The notes under the pieces are model-generated. The model had not been told where the DNA came from. It was given only the letters and a program-made list of their open reading frames with translations, and searched no databases. A program made the position numbers and the translations under genes. A stretch of 64,000 nt of DNA from Bog-756 sp963845485 (GTDB taxonomy: Bacteria; Actinomycetota; Acidimicrobiia; Acidimicrobiales; RAAP-2). The DNA is taken from positions 310,001 to 374,000 of the forward strand of contig CAWJSI010000015.1 of the NCBI GenBank assembly GCA_963845485.1. Direction: 5' to 3'. Shown here in pieces: positions 1 through 7,152 of this stretch; the first letter of the stretch is position 1; every line of letters begins with the position of its first letter.

Positions 1-165
1 GCCACCTGCACCGCTCGGCGTCCGCGCTGTGAACGGTGCGTCCTGGCTGACTTCTGCCCGTCGGTGCAGTCACCGACGGTGGTCGGAGAAGGACCAACGG
101 TGGCCTCCGGGGGAACGGGGAGGTCGCCACGGCGGGGAATCGCCGGGCCGGATACCTCGACATAG
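1..165 (+). CDS. nth: Endonuclease III, C-terminal end (partial)
   Basis: The reading frame is open from the first base to the TAG at 163-165 and gives the last 54 residues of a protein. Residues 3-19 hold cysteines spaced C-x6-C-x2-C-x5-C (CTARRPRC, ERC, VLADFC). This is the [4Fe-4S] loop near the C-terminus of endonuclease III, the DNA glycosylase/AP lyase that removes oxidised pyrimidines in base excision repair. The tail after the loop is longer than in E. coli Nth and is rich in Gly, Pro and Ser. The catalytic domain lies outside the window, so the call rests on the cysteine loop alone. MutY has a similar loop but normally continues for more than 100 further residues, so Nth fits better. 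Confidence 0.72.
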   Translation, partial: ATCTARRPRCERCVLADFCPSVQSPTVVGEGPTVASGGTGRSPRRGIAGPDTST

Positions 166-490
166 TGGTGTGCCGGGAGAAAGAAGCCCACGAACAGGAC
201 ATTTGTCACGTGGATGAGGACAGATCGGTCACCGGCGCGCGCATTTAGGTTGTTCGTGACTGGCATTCACACCGAAAACGTGATGATCTAGAGGTCTCGG
301 AACCGGTTCCCGCCAACTGGTTCCGCAGAGCGGTGTTCGGGATCCGCCGCCCGACCCGCTCGCGCGAAGGCACCCTTCGGGGTGCCTTCGCCGCGTCTGG
401 GGTCCGGACGCCGGGACCATCTCGAGGCGGACCGTTACGGGACGCCCGACCCGACCCAACGTGCCCTTCAGCCGACCCACCGCCCGACGG
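166..490. other. Intergenic region between convergent genes
   Basis: This stretch lies between the nth end and the stop of the small reverse-strand gene. I see no credible gene or tRNA in it. The only clear structure is the UUCG hairpin at 364-391, which could end transcription from both sides. Confidence 0.5.
364..391. terminator. Perfect 12-bp hairpin with UUCG loop
   Basis: GCGAAGGCACCC, loop TTCG, GGGTGCCTTCGC: a perfect 12-bp stem closed by a C(UUCG)G tetraloop, one of the most stable RNA loops known. No U-tract follows. Such tail-less hairpins are common as terminators in high-GC actinobacteria. It lies between convergent genes and reads the same from either strand. Confidence 0.6.
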
Positions 491-688
491 TCAACGGCGG
501 CTCAAGGCGAGGGAGAGCTTGGCCAGACGCCGGTTGGCGCTGTTCAGCGACCGCTCGATGGCGAACAGCTCGCGGGCGGTCTCCTCGTCTTTGGCAGCGT
601 CGGCCGCATCGGCATGGACCGTGATTCTCCTGCTCAGCTCATCGAGGGCGGTGGCTAGGGACGAGAGTTCGGCGGAGCTGGTGGCCAT
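491..688 (-). CDS. Small helical protein of unknown function
   Basis: A 65-residue protein. I chose the ATG at 688 (MATSSAELSS) over upstream in-frame starts because residues before it are Arg/Pro-rich and look non-coding. The product is nearly all helix-forming, with heptad-like hydrophobics (LATALDELSR, ELFAIERSLNSANRRL), and suggests a short coiled coil. There is no signal peptide or membrane segment. A CATGAT box lies 6 bases before the ATG and may be a leaderless -10. It is divergent from hisD with about 115 bases between. I do not recognise a family. Confidence 0.5.
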   Translation of the reverse strand: MATSSAELSSLATALDELSRRITVHADAADAAKDEETARELFAIERSLNSANRRLAKLSLALSRR

Positions 689-789
689 GCACCGATCATG
701 ACATCCGCTCGGGGCCGGTGACACCTCGTCACCCGGCGACCGAGCCCTCTCCGTCCGATGGACGGGGCCGGCCGCCATCGACGGTCCGG

Positions 790-795
790 TAGCAT
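790..795 (+). promoter_or_regulatory. -10 box for hisD, leaderless type
   Basis: TAGCAT ends 9 bases before the hisD ATG at 805, and no Shine-Dalgarno sequence intervenes. The placement predicts transcription starting at or next to the start codon. No good -35 is visible. Confidence 0.5.
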
Positions 796-804
796 CGATG
801 GGCT

Positions 805-2106
805 ATGACGCTCCGCCGCCTCGACTTCCGCGGCTTCACCGGCAACCGCAGGGCCCTGCGGGATGCGCTGCCGCGTCCCACCGACGAACAGGACCGCTCG
901 TCGGAGGCCGTGGCGGCCATCCTGGCCGAGGTGCGGGCCGACGGAGACGCCGCGGTGCGGAGGTTCGGCCAGAAGTTCGACGGCGTGGATATCGACGAGC
1001 TGCGAGTCCCTGAACAGGAGATCCAAGCAGCCCTGGCCCGCATTCCTGGCCCACTGCAAGAGGCCCTCGACGTGGCCCACGACCGGATCCTGGCCTACCA
1101 CGCCCACGAGTCGGCCGACCCCGAAGCAGAGAACTTCGAGTCGGGTGGGATCGATGTCCGCCACCTGGTCCGCCCGGTGGCCCGGGCCGGTTGCTATGCA
1201 CCGGGGGGACGGGCCCGCTATCCCTCCACTGTCCTCATGTGCGCCGTCCCCGCCCAGGTGGCCGGCGTCGAAGAGATCGTCCTGTGTGTGCCGCCGGGTC
1301 CCGATGGTCGCATCGACGACGCCTCACTGGCCGCCGCCGCCGTGGCCGGAATCCATGAGGTCTTCCGGGTGGGCGGAGCACAAGCCATCGCCGCCATGGC
1401 CTACGGCACCGAGTCCATCGAGGCCGTTGACGTCATCGTCGGGCCGGGTAACCGGTATGTGGCTGAGGCCAAGCGCCAGGTCTCCGGGGTCGTCGGCGTC
1501 GCCTCGGCGTTCGCCGGGCCCTCCGAGGTGGTGGTGGTGGCCGGACCAGGCGCCCCCACCGAACTGGCCGCCATCGACCTGGTCGTCCAGGCCGAGCACG
1601 GACCCGACGGCCTGGCCTGGCTGGTGACCTGGTCCGAGGCGGTGGCCGAGGCCGTCACCGCCCAGGTCGACCGCATCGTCCGGGCATCACCGCGACGCGC
1701 CGACCTCGAAGCCACCCTGGCTGCCGGTGGGTACGCCGTGGTCGTGGACGGTCCGAAGCAGGCCATGGCCGTCGCCAACATCGTGGCTCCCGAGCACCTG
1801 GAGATCATGACCCGGGATGCCCCGTCGCTCCTCTCCCAGGTGACCTCGGCCGGCGCGGTGTTTCTCGGGTCGTCGTCACCGGCCAGCATGGGGGACTACC
1901 TGGCCGGGCCGAATCATGTCCTTCCGACTAATCGCACCGCCCGGTTCGCCAGCGCGCTGCGGGTGGACGACTTCCGAAGGCACATCCACGCCGTGACCAT
2001 CAGTGAGAAGGCGCTCGAGGTGCTCGGTCCCTACGTAGTGACCCTGGCCGAGACCGAGGGTCTGCCTGCGCACGCCGAGTCGGTGCGCCTCCGATGGCCT
2101 CGGTAG
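805..2106 (+). CDS. hisD: Histidinol dehydrogenase
   Basis: A 433-residue zinc enzyme that oxidises L-histidinol to L-histidine with two NAD+ in the last two steps of histidine synthesis; cytoplasmic. Length is normal for HisD. Family motifs are present: FAGPSEVVVVAG, QAEHGPDG (metal-binding Gln and His), PEHLE, and the GDYLAGPNHVLPT signature near the C-terminus. The ATG at 805 is favoured because it directly follows a TAGCAT -10 box and matches the expected N-terminus. It is the first gene of the his operon and overlaps hisC by 13 bases. Confidence 0.97.
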   Translation: MTLRRLDFRGFTGNRRALRDALPRPTDEQDRSSEAVAAILAEVRADGDAAVRRFGQKFDGVDIDELRVPEQEIQAALARIPGPLQEALDVAHDRILAYHAHESADPEAENFESGGIDVRHLVRPVARAGCYAPGGRARYPSTVLMCAVPAQVAGVEEIVLCVPPGPDGRIDDASLAAAAVAGIHEVFRVGGAQAIAAMAYGTESIEAVDVIVGPGNRYVAEAKRQVSGVVGVASAFAGPSEVVVVAGPGAPTELAAIDLVVQAEHGPDGLAWLVTWSEAVAEAVTAQVDRIVRASPRRADLEATLAAGGYAVVVDGPKQAMAVANIVAPEHLEIMTRDAPSLLSQVTSAGAVFLGSSSPASMGDYLAGPNHVLPTNRTARFASALRVDDFRRHIHAVTISEKALEVLGPYVVTLAETEGLPAHAESVRLRWPR

Positions 2107-3227
2107 CCGCGGACGGATCCGGTCAGCGCCGGTCCGGTTCGGACGCGGCACCCGTAGGCCTGCCCGCCGTGCGCCCAGACCTCGCCGAGCTGGTCGGCTA
2201 CCACTCCGCCCAGGTCGAGGTGGATGTGCGCCTCAACACCAACGAGTCGCCCATGGCCCCCCCGGCTGGATGGCTGGAGGACTTCCAGGCCGGACTCGAA
2301 GCCATCGACTTCAACCGCTACCCCGACCGCGAGGCCCTCGAACTCCGTCGGGCCATCGGCGAGAGTCATGGCGTCGGTCCCGAGCGGGTCTTTTGTGCCA
2401 ATGGGTCCAACGAGGTCCTCCAGTCGCTACTCCTCGCCTTCGGTGGCCCAGGGCGCACCGTCGCACTGTTCGAGCCGACATACACGCTCCACCGTCACAT
2501 TGCCCGTACGACGGGAACCGAGGTGGCCGCGGGGGGTCGGACCGACGACTTCGTCCTCGATCTCGACGAGGTCCGGCGGGTCACCGAGGCGACCCGGCCC
2601 GTCATCACCTTTCTCTGCTCGCCCAACAATCCGACGGGACGGGCCGATCCCCCAGAGCAGATTCGAGCGGTACTCGAACTCGCACCCGGGCTCCTCGTGG
2701 TGGACGAGGCCTACGGTCACTTTGCCCCGTCGTCGGCCCTCGACCTGATGGCCGAGCCGGGACCAGAGTCAGACCGTGTGGCCGTCGTGCGGACGTTCTC
2801 CAAGACCTGGTCGATGGCCGGGATGCGCCTGGGGTACCTGATCGCCGCACCCGAGGTCGTGCGGGCCTGTGAGCTCGTGGCCCTGCCCTACCACCTCGAT
2901 GCGGCCAAACAGCTGGCCGGCCGGTTGGCCCTCGAGCACGTGGACGAGATGGAGGCCCGGATTGCCCTCATCAACGAGGAGCGCGGCCGGATTTCCGCCA
3001 CCTTGGCCGAACTCCCGGTGGAGACGTGGCCCTCGGATGCGAACTTCATCCTGTTCCGTCCCTTGACCGTGCCGGCCACCGAGGTGTGGGCCCACCTCCT
3101 CGACGCGTCGGTCCTCGTGCGAGACTGTTCTGAGTGGCCAGGGCTCACCGGCTGCCTGCGGGTAACGGTGGGCCTCCCCGAGGAGAACGACCGGTTCCTG
3201 GCCGGACTGCACGAAAGCCTGCGATGA
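2094..3227 (+). CDS. hisC: Histidinol-phosphate aminotransferase
   Basis: A 377-residue PLP-dependent fold-type I aminotransferase that converts imidazole-acetol phosphate and glutamate to histidinol phosphate. Visible motifs are LNTNESP near the N-terminus, CSPNNPTG, VVDEAYGHF, and FSKTWSMAGMRLGY, which carries the Schiff-base lysine. The C-terminal LRVTVG holds the substrate-carboxylate arginine. About 40 extra N-terminal residues precede the conserved core. The ATG lies inside the end of hisD, and the stop overlaps the hisB start as ATGA, so translation is probably coupled. hisD and hisB on either side support histidine rather than another aminotransferase substrate. Confidence 0.95.
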   Translation: MASVAADGSGQRRSGSDAAPVGLPAVRPDLAELVGYHSAQVEVDVRLNTNESPMAPPAGWLEDFQAGLEAIDFNRYPDREALELRRAIGESHGVGPERVFCANGSNEVLQSLLLAFGGPGRTVALFEPTYTLHRHIARTTGTEVAAGGRTDDFVLDLDEVRRVTEATRPVITFLCSPNNPTGRADPPEQIRAVLELAPGLLVVDEAYGHFAPSSALDLMAEPGPESDRVAVVRTFSKTWSMAGMRLGYLIAAPEVVRACELVALPYHLDAAKQLAGRLALEHVDEMEARIALINEERGRISATLAELPVETWPSDANFILFRPLTVPATEVWAHLLDASVLVRDCSEWPGLTGCLRVTVGLPEENDRFLAGLHESLR

Positions 3228-3844
3228 CCACCACGACCCCCACGCCTTCCGCACCGAGGACCGGGACCGCCCGTCGGGCCACCAAGGAGACCTCGATTGA
3301 CATCACCCTCGACATCGACGGGTCGGGGTCCACCGACGTCGAGACCGGTCTGCCCTTCTTCGATCACATGGTCAGCCAGCTCGGCCGCCACGGCGGCTTC
3401 GATCTGACCGTCCACGCGCGCGGCGACCTCGACGTGGATGCCCATCACACGGTGGAGGATGTCGGGATCACCCTCGGCGAGGTCCTGGCTGAGGCGCTGG
3501 GCGACAAGTCCGGGGTCCGGCGGTTCGGATCGGTGTCGGTACCGCTGGACGAGGCCCTGATCGAGGTGGCGCTCGATCTCTCGGGCCGCCCGTTCCTGGT
3601 CTACGACATCGACTTCCCCCCCGAGACCAACCCGCTCGGGAATCCGCCGTTCGATCCGCAACTGGCCGAGGAGTTCTGGCGTGCGTTCGCCACCGCGGCC
3701 GGGCTCACCCTCCATGTGCGGCTGCGGTCGGGGAAGAACACCCACCACATCATCGAGGCCTCGTTCAAGGGGGTGGCCCGCGCCCTGCGGGACGCGGTGC
3801 GCGTGGAGGGGGGCGGCATCCCCTCGACCAAGGGCACCCTGTGA
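3224..3844 (+). CDS. hisB: Imidazoleglycerol-phosphate dehydratase
   Basis: A 206-residue enzyme that dehydrates imidazoleglycerol phosphate to imidazole-acetol phosphate. It is the monofunctional form; no histidinol-phosphate phosphatase domain is fused. The two metal-binding repeats are clear: HHTVEDVGITLG in the first half and THHIIEASFKG in the second, with FFDHMVSQLGRHGGFD at the start. The start was set at the ATG overlapping the hisC stop (ATGA), which leaves a short Thr/Pro-rich N-terminus. A 67-base gap then separates it from hisH, the widest gap inside the hisD-hisF run. Confidence 0.96.
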   Translation: MTTTTPTPSAPRTGTARRATKETSIDITLDIDGSGSTDVETGLPFFDHMVSQLGRHGGFDLTVHARGDLDVDAHHTVEDVGITLGEVLAEALGDKSGVRRFGSVSVPLDEALIEVALDLSGRPFLVYDIDFPPETNPLGNPPFDPQLAEEFWRAFATAAGLTLHVRLRSGKNTHHIIEASFKGVARALRDAVRVEGGGIPSTKGTL

Positions 3845-3911
3845 CGCGCCGTAGAGGCCCGCGGACGACGGATGTGATCGGGCGGCCAGACCCGCTCGTC
3901 ACCTCCAGCCG

Positions 3912-4559
3912 GTGATCGCGGTACTCGACTACGGCATCGGGAACCTCCGGTCGGCCGAGAAGGCTCTCCAGCACCTGGGGGCCGATGCCCGACTGGTGGA
4001 CGATCCCGACCTGGCCGAACAGGCCGACGGCGTGGTCCTGCCCGGGGTCGGGGCGTTCGGTCGGTGCGCAGAGGCACTGGTGTCGAGCGGCCTCGACCGA
4101 GCCGCTCGGTCAGCCGTCGAACGAGGTGTGCCCTTTCTCGGGATCTGTGTCGGATTCCAGCTCCTCTACGAGGGGTCAGACGAGGACCCCTCCCAGCCCG
4201 GCCTCGGGATCCTCCCCGGTCTGGTCCGGCGACTGCCTCCTGGGGTCAAGCACCCCCAGATGCAGTGGAACCGGCTGGACCCGGTGGACGGCCCGGGCCC
4301 GGACGCGCCGACGGACTCCGAAGCCGCCTCGGGTCTGCTCGCCGGGGTTGGAGACGGGGCGTGGGTGTACTTCGTCCACTCGTTCGCTCCCGAGCTCAGT
4401 TCGGACACGTCCTCCACCTGTGACTACGGAGGCCCGGTGACCGCCTCGGCCGAGCGGGGTGCCGTGTGGGGCACCCAGTTCCACCCCGAGAAGTCTGGGG
4501 CCGTCGGACTGGGCATCCTGGCCAACTTCGTGGGCGCGGTCCACGACGGTCGACGGTGA
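3912..4559 (+). CDS. hisH: Imidazole glycerol phosphate synthase, glutaminase subunit
   Basis: A 215-residue class I glutamine amidotransferase that supplies ammonia to HisF in the closure of the imidazole ring. It begins MIAVLDYGIGNLRS from a GTG. The nucleophile is the Cys of FLGICVGFQLL, and the catalytic His/Glu pair is in FHPEKSG. The loop after LLYEGSDED is typical. The stop codon overlaps the hisA start by one base (TGATG). HisF, the partner subunit, is encoded two genes downstream. Confidence 0.96.
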   Translation: MIAVLDYGIGNLRSAEKALQHLGADARLVDDPDLAEQADGVVLPGVGAFGRCAEALVSSGLDRAARSAVERGVPFLGICVGFQLLYEGSDEDPSQPGLGILPGLVRRLPPGVKHPQMQWNRLDPVDGPGPDAPTDSEAASGLLAGVGDGAWVYFVHSFAPELSSDTSSTCDYGGPVTASAERGAVWGTQFHPEKSGAVGLGILANFVGAVHDGRR

Positions 4560-5326
4560 TGGAGCTCTATCCGGCCGTCGATATCCGCGACGGCGGTGCC
4601 GTACGACTGACTCAGGGCGATTTCGACCGTCAGACCGAGTACGGAGACCCGCTCGACCTGGCCCGGCGATTCGTCGCCGGTGGCGCTCCCTGGCTCCACG
4701 TCGTCGACCTCGATGCCGCCCGCCTCGGGCACGCAGCCAACCGTTCCAGCGTGCTGGCCATCGCCCGTGCCGTCGAGGTGCCCGTACAGACCGGTGGGGG
4801 AGTCCGGTCCGCGGACGACGTCGCCGAACTCCTCGACGGCGGGGTGGCTCGGGTCGTGCTCGGCACGGTGGCCGTCGACCACCCCGATCTGGTGGCCGAG
4901 TTGGCCGGTGCCCACCCGGGCCGGGTCGCCGTCGGGATCGACTACCGGCGCGGCCCCGACGGGCGAACCGAGGTAGCGGTGCGGGGCTGGGAGCACGGCA
5001 GCGGTCGGACCGTTCCCGAGTTCCTTCGCGAACTGGACGGTGCCGGGGTCGCCGCGGTGATCGTCACCGCCATCGAGCGAGACGGGACCCTGCAGGGCCC
5101 CGATATCGGCGGCCTCCGCGAGGTGCTCGCGGCGACGTCGATCCCGGTCATCGCTTCGGGCGGGGTCGGCTCCGTCACCGACGTCGCCGAGCTGGCCCGA
5201 CTCGTGGTTGAGCCCGTCGGTTCCGGTCCGAATCGTCGCCTGGCCGGTTCCATCACCGGGAAGGCGTTGGTGGACGGACGGATGACCGTGGAAGAGGGGG
5301 TAGCTGCATGCGCGCCGTCCGGGTAA
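4559..5326 (+). CDS. hisA: ProFAR isomerase HisA (PriA-like)
   Basis: A 255-residue (beta/alpha)8-barrel that isomerises ProFAR to PRFAR. Catalytic aspartates sit in LYPAVDIRDG (general base) and IERDGTLQGPD (general acid); phosphate-binding loops are QTGGGVRS and IASGGVGS. An RGWE motif (VAVRGWEHG) matches the Arg-x-Trp region of actinobacterial PriA, which also performs the TrpF reaction. Here a separate trpF exists at 16364, so dual activity is not required. I chose the ATG overlapping the hisH stop. The 3' end overlaps hisF by 19 bases. Confidence 0.93.
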   Translation: MELYPAVDIRDGGAVRLTQGDFDRQTEYGDPLDLARRFVAGGAPWLHVVDLDAARLGHAANRSSVLAIARAVEVPVQTGGGVRSADDVAELLDGGVARVVLGTVAVDHPDLVAELAGAHPGRVAVGIDYRRGPDGRTEVAVRGWEHGSGRTVPEFLRELDGAGVAAVIVTAIERDGTLQGPDIGGLREVLAATSIPVIASGGVGSVTDVAELARLVVEPVGSGPNRRLAGSITGKALVDGRMTVEEGVAACAPSG

Positions 5327-6084
5327 TCCCGTGTCTCGACGTCGACGCCGGACGAGTGGTCAAAGGGGTGCGCTTCACCGACCTGTTCGATGCCGGGGAC
5401 CCGGTCGAACTGGCCGGTCGTTACGACGCGCAGGGAGCCGACGAGCTCGTCTTCCTCGACATCACCGCATCCTCGGACGAGAGGCGCACCATGGTGGACG
5501 TGGTCTCCCGGACCGCCGAGATGGTATTCATCCCCTTCACCGTGGGCGGTGGGATCCGGTCCGTCGAGGACGCACGACTGCTCCTACGGGCCGGGGCGGA
5601 CAAGGTGGGTGTCAACACCGCCGCGGTCGACCGTCCCGAACTCGTGGCCGAGCTGGCTGAGGAGTTCGGCAGCCAGTGCGTGGTGGTGGCGGTGGACGCC
5701 CGACGTCGACCCGACGATGCGGGTAGCGCTGAGGGATGGGAGGTCTTCACCCACGGGGGTCGCCGACCGACCGGCCTCGACGCCCTCGAGTGGGCCGAAC
5801 GGTGTGCGACGGCCGGGGCGGGTGAGATCCTCCTCACGTCGATGGACCGGGACGGCACCCGCGACGGCTTCGACCTCGAGCTCACACGAGCGGTGAGCCG
5901 TCGCTGCCCCGTCCCCGTCGTCGCCTCGGGCGGTGTGGGGACCCTGGACCACCTGGTCGAAGGGGCCACGCTCGGGGAGGCCGACGCCGTTCTCGCCGCC
6001 TCGATCTTCCACCTCGGGGAGTTCACCATCGGCCAGGCCAAGGACCATCTGCTGGCCGCCGGCGTCGATGTCCGTCCGGCATGA
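5308..6084 (+). CDS. hisF: Imidazole glycerol phosphate synthase, cyclase subunit
   Basis: A 258-residue barrel enzyme that joins PRFAR and HisH-derived ammonia to give imidazoleglycerol phosphate and AICAR. Catalytic aspartates lie in RVIPCLDVDAGRVVKG and in VVVAVDARR. Phosphate-binding loops FTVGGGIRS and VVASGGVGT are conserved, as is LLTSMDRDGT. Length is normal. It starts inside the end of hisA and is the last gene of the tightly packed hisD-hisF block. Confidence 0.97.
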   Translation: MRAVRVIPCLDVDAGRVVKGVRFTDLFDAGDPVELAGRYDAQGADELVFLDITASSDERRTMVDVVSRTAEMVFIPFTVGGGIRSVEDARLLLRAGADKVGVNTAAVDRPELVAELAEEFGSQCVVVAVDARRRPDDAGSAEGWEVFTHGGRRPTGLDALEWAERCATAGAGEILLTSMDRDGTRDGFDLELTRAVSRRCPVPVVASGGVGTLDHLVEGATLGEADAVLAASIFHLGEFTIGQAKDHLLAAGVDVRPA

Positions 6085-6155
6085 GGGCGCGGCGGACCGC
6101 TTCGCCGTACGAGTTCACCGGTCGGGACCGGGATCGGATCGGACCGCCTCTGCGG

Positions 6156-6161
6156 TAGCCT
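6156..6161 (+). promoter_or_regulatory. -10 box for the GroES-like gene, leaderless type
   Basis: TAGCCT followed by exactly 6 bases and then the GTG at 6168. The same hexamer and spacing recur at 30648-30653. It implies the GroES-like gene has its own promoter inside the his cluster. Confidence 0.5.
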
Positions 6162-6167
6162 TGTCAT

Positions 6168-6536
6168 GTGGCCACCGCAACGCCAGATGCCCCGACGACC
6201 AGCCAGAATGGGGACAGCGGTCCGGCCAAACTGGCCATCTCCGTGCTGGCCGACCGGGTGCTCGTCCAGGTCGGGCAGGCCGACGGTGAGCGGCGTTCGC
6301 GGTCGGGGATCCTCATTCCTGCCACTGCTCAGGTCTCCCGACGACTGGCCTGGGCCGAGGCCGTGGCGGTCGGGCCCCATGTCCGTTCGGTCAAGGTCGG
6401 CGACACCGTCCTGTTCAACCCGGAGGACCGTTTCGAGGTGGAAGTGCAGGGTGAGGAGTACGTCATCCTCCGCGAACGGGACATCCACGCTGTGGCCGCC
6501 ACCCACGTCGACGGTGGGACCGGGCTCTACCTCTGA
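6168..6536 (+). CDS. GroES-like co-chaperonin
   Basis: A 122-residue protein of the Cpn10 fold. After about 23 disordered N-terminal residues it shows the GroES plan: ISVLADRVLVQV (GroES IRPLHDRVIVK), a mobile-loop equivalent SGILIPATAQ, then EAVAVGPHVRSVKVGDTVLF and EYVILRERDIHAV at the C-terminus. GroES caps the GroEL folding chamber; here no groEL is adjacent and the gene sits between hisF and hisI. The mobile loop keeps an ILI triplet where GroES has IVL, so chaperonin binding is possible. The GTG start is supported by the TAGCCT box 6 bases upstream. Whether it serves GroEL or another partner cannot be told. Confidence 0.8.
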   Translation: MATATPDAPTTSQNGDSGPAKLAISVLADRVLVQVGQADGERRSRSGILIPATAQVSRRLAWAEAVAVGPHVRSVKVGDTVLFNPEDRFEVEVQGEEYVILRERDIHAVAATHVDGGTGLYL

Positions 6537-6735
6537 CCAACGGGTGAGAGCGGGTCTCGGGGAGCGGCCTCCAGGCCAGGACCGACTCGAGCGCCGGGGT
6601 GAGCACCCCGACCACCGGTTCGGTTGGAGCGGGTCCGCAGCGCCCCGACCGGCACGCCGCACCACTAGGCAACGACCACCGCACTTCGAGACCATGACCA
6701 CCACACCGAGACCAGCGCACCAGGGAGCACCGCTC

Positions 6736-7152
6736 GTGACCACCGCTCAGACCGACAGCAGTACCGTCAGGATCACCGACCCCTTCGAGGCCATGCCGGT
6801 GGACTTCACCGAGGAGGAGCTGGGCCAGATCGCCTACAACGGCGACGGACTGGTGGGCGCCATCGTCCAGGACGCCTCGGACCATGCCGTCTTGATGTTT
6901 GCCTGGATGAACCCCGAGTCCCTCCGTCGGACCCTCGAGACCGGCCGCACGTGGTTCTGGAGCCGCAGTCGCCAGGAGTACTGGTGCAAGGGTGAGACCT
7001 CCGGCGACCGACAGTACGTGCGAAGCGTGCATTACGACTGTGACGGAGACGCCTTGCTCGTGGTGGTCGACCAGGCGGGCGCCGGGGCCTGCCACACCGG
7101 CAACCGGAGCTGTTTCTTCCGTGCCTTCGGTGACAGCCCGGCCGACCGATGA
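6736..7152 (+). CDS. hisI: Phosphoribosyl-AMP cyclohydrolase
   Basis: A 138-residue enzyme that opens the adenine ring of PR-AMP in histidine synthesis. The metal-binding motifs are intact: MFAWMNPESL, WFWSRSRQEYWCKGETSGD, HYDCDGDALL and ACHTGNRSCFF. No HisE domain is fused, so PR-ATP pyrophosphatase must be encoded elsewhere. I prefer the GTG at 6736 because AGGGAG lies 8 bases upstream; an in-frame ATG at 6694 would add 14 residues. The stop overlaps trpE as ATGA, linking histidine and tryptophan genes in one transcript. Confidence 0.93.
   Translation: MTTAQTDSSTVRITDPFEAMPVDFTEEELGQIAYNGDGLVGAIVQDASDHAVLMFAWMNPESLRRTLETGRTWFWSRSRQEYWCKGETSGDRQYVRSVHYDCDGDALLVVVDQAGAGACHTGNRSCFFRAFGDSPADR

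Noticed and set aside
250..360. A tRNA or small stable RNA between nth and the small reverse gene, suggested by AACCGGTT and a TTCGGGATCC stretch
   Set aside because: No acceptor pairing, anticodon loop or known ncRNA core could be assembled.
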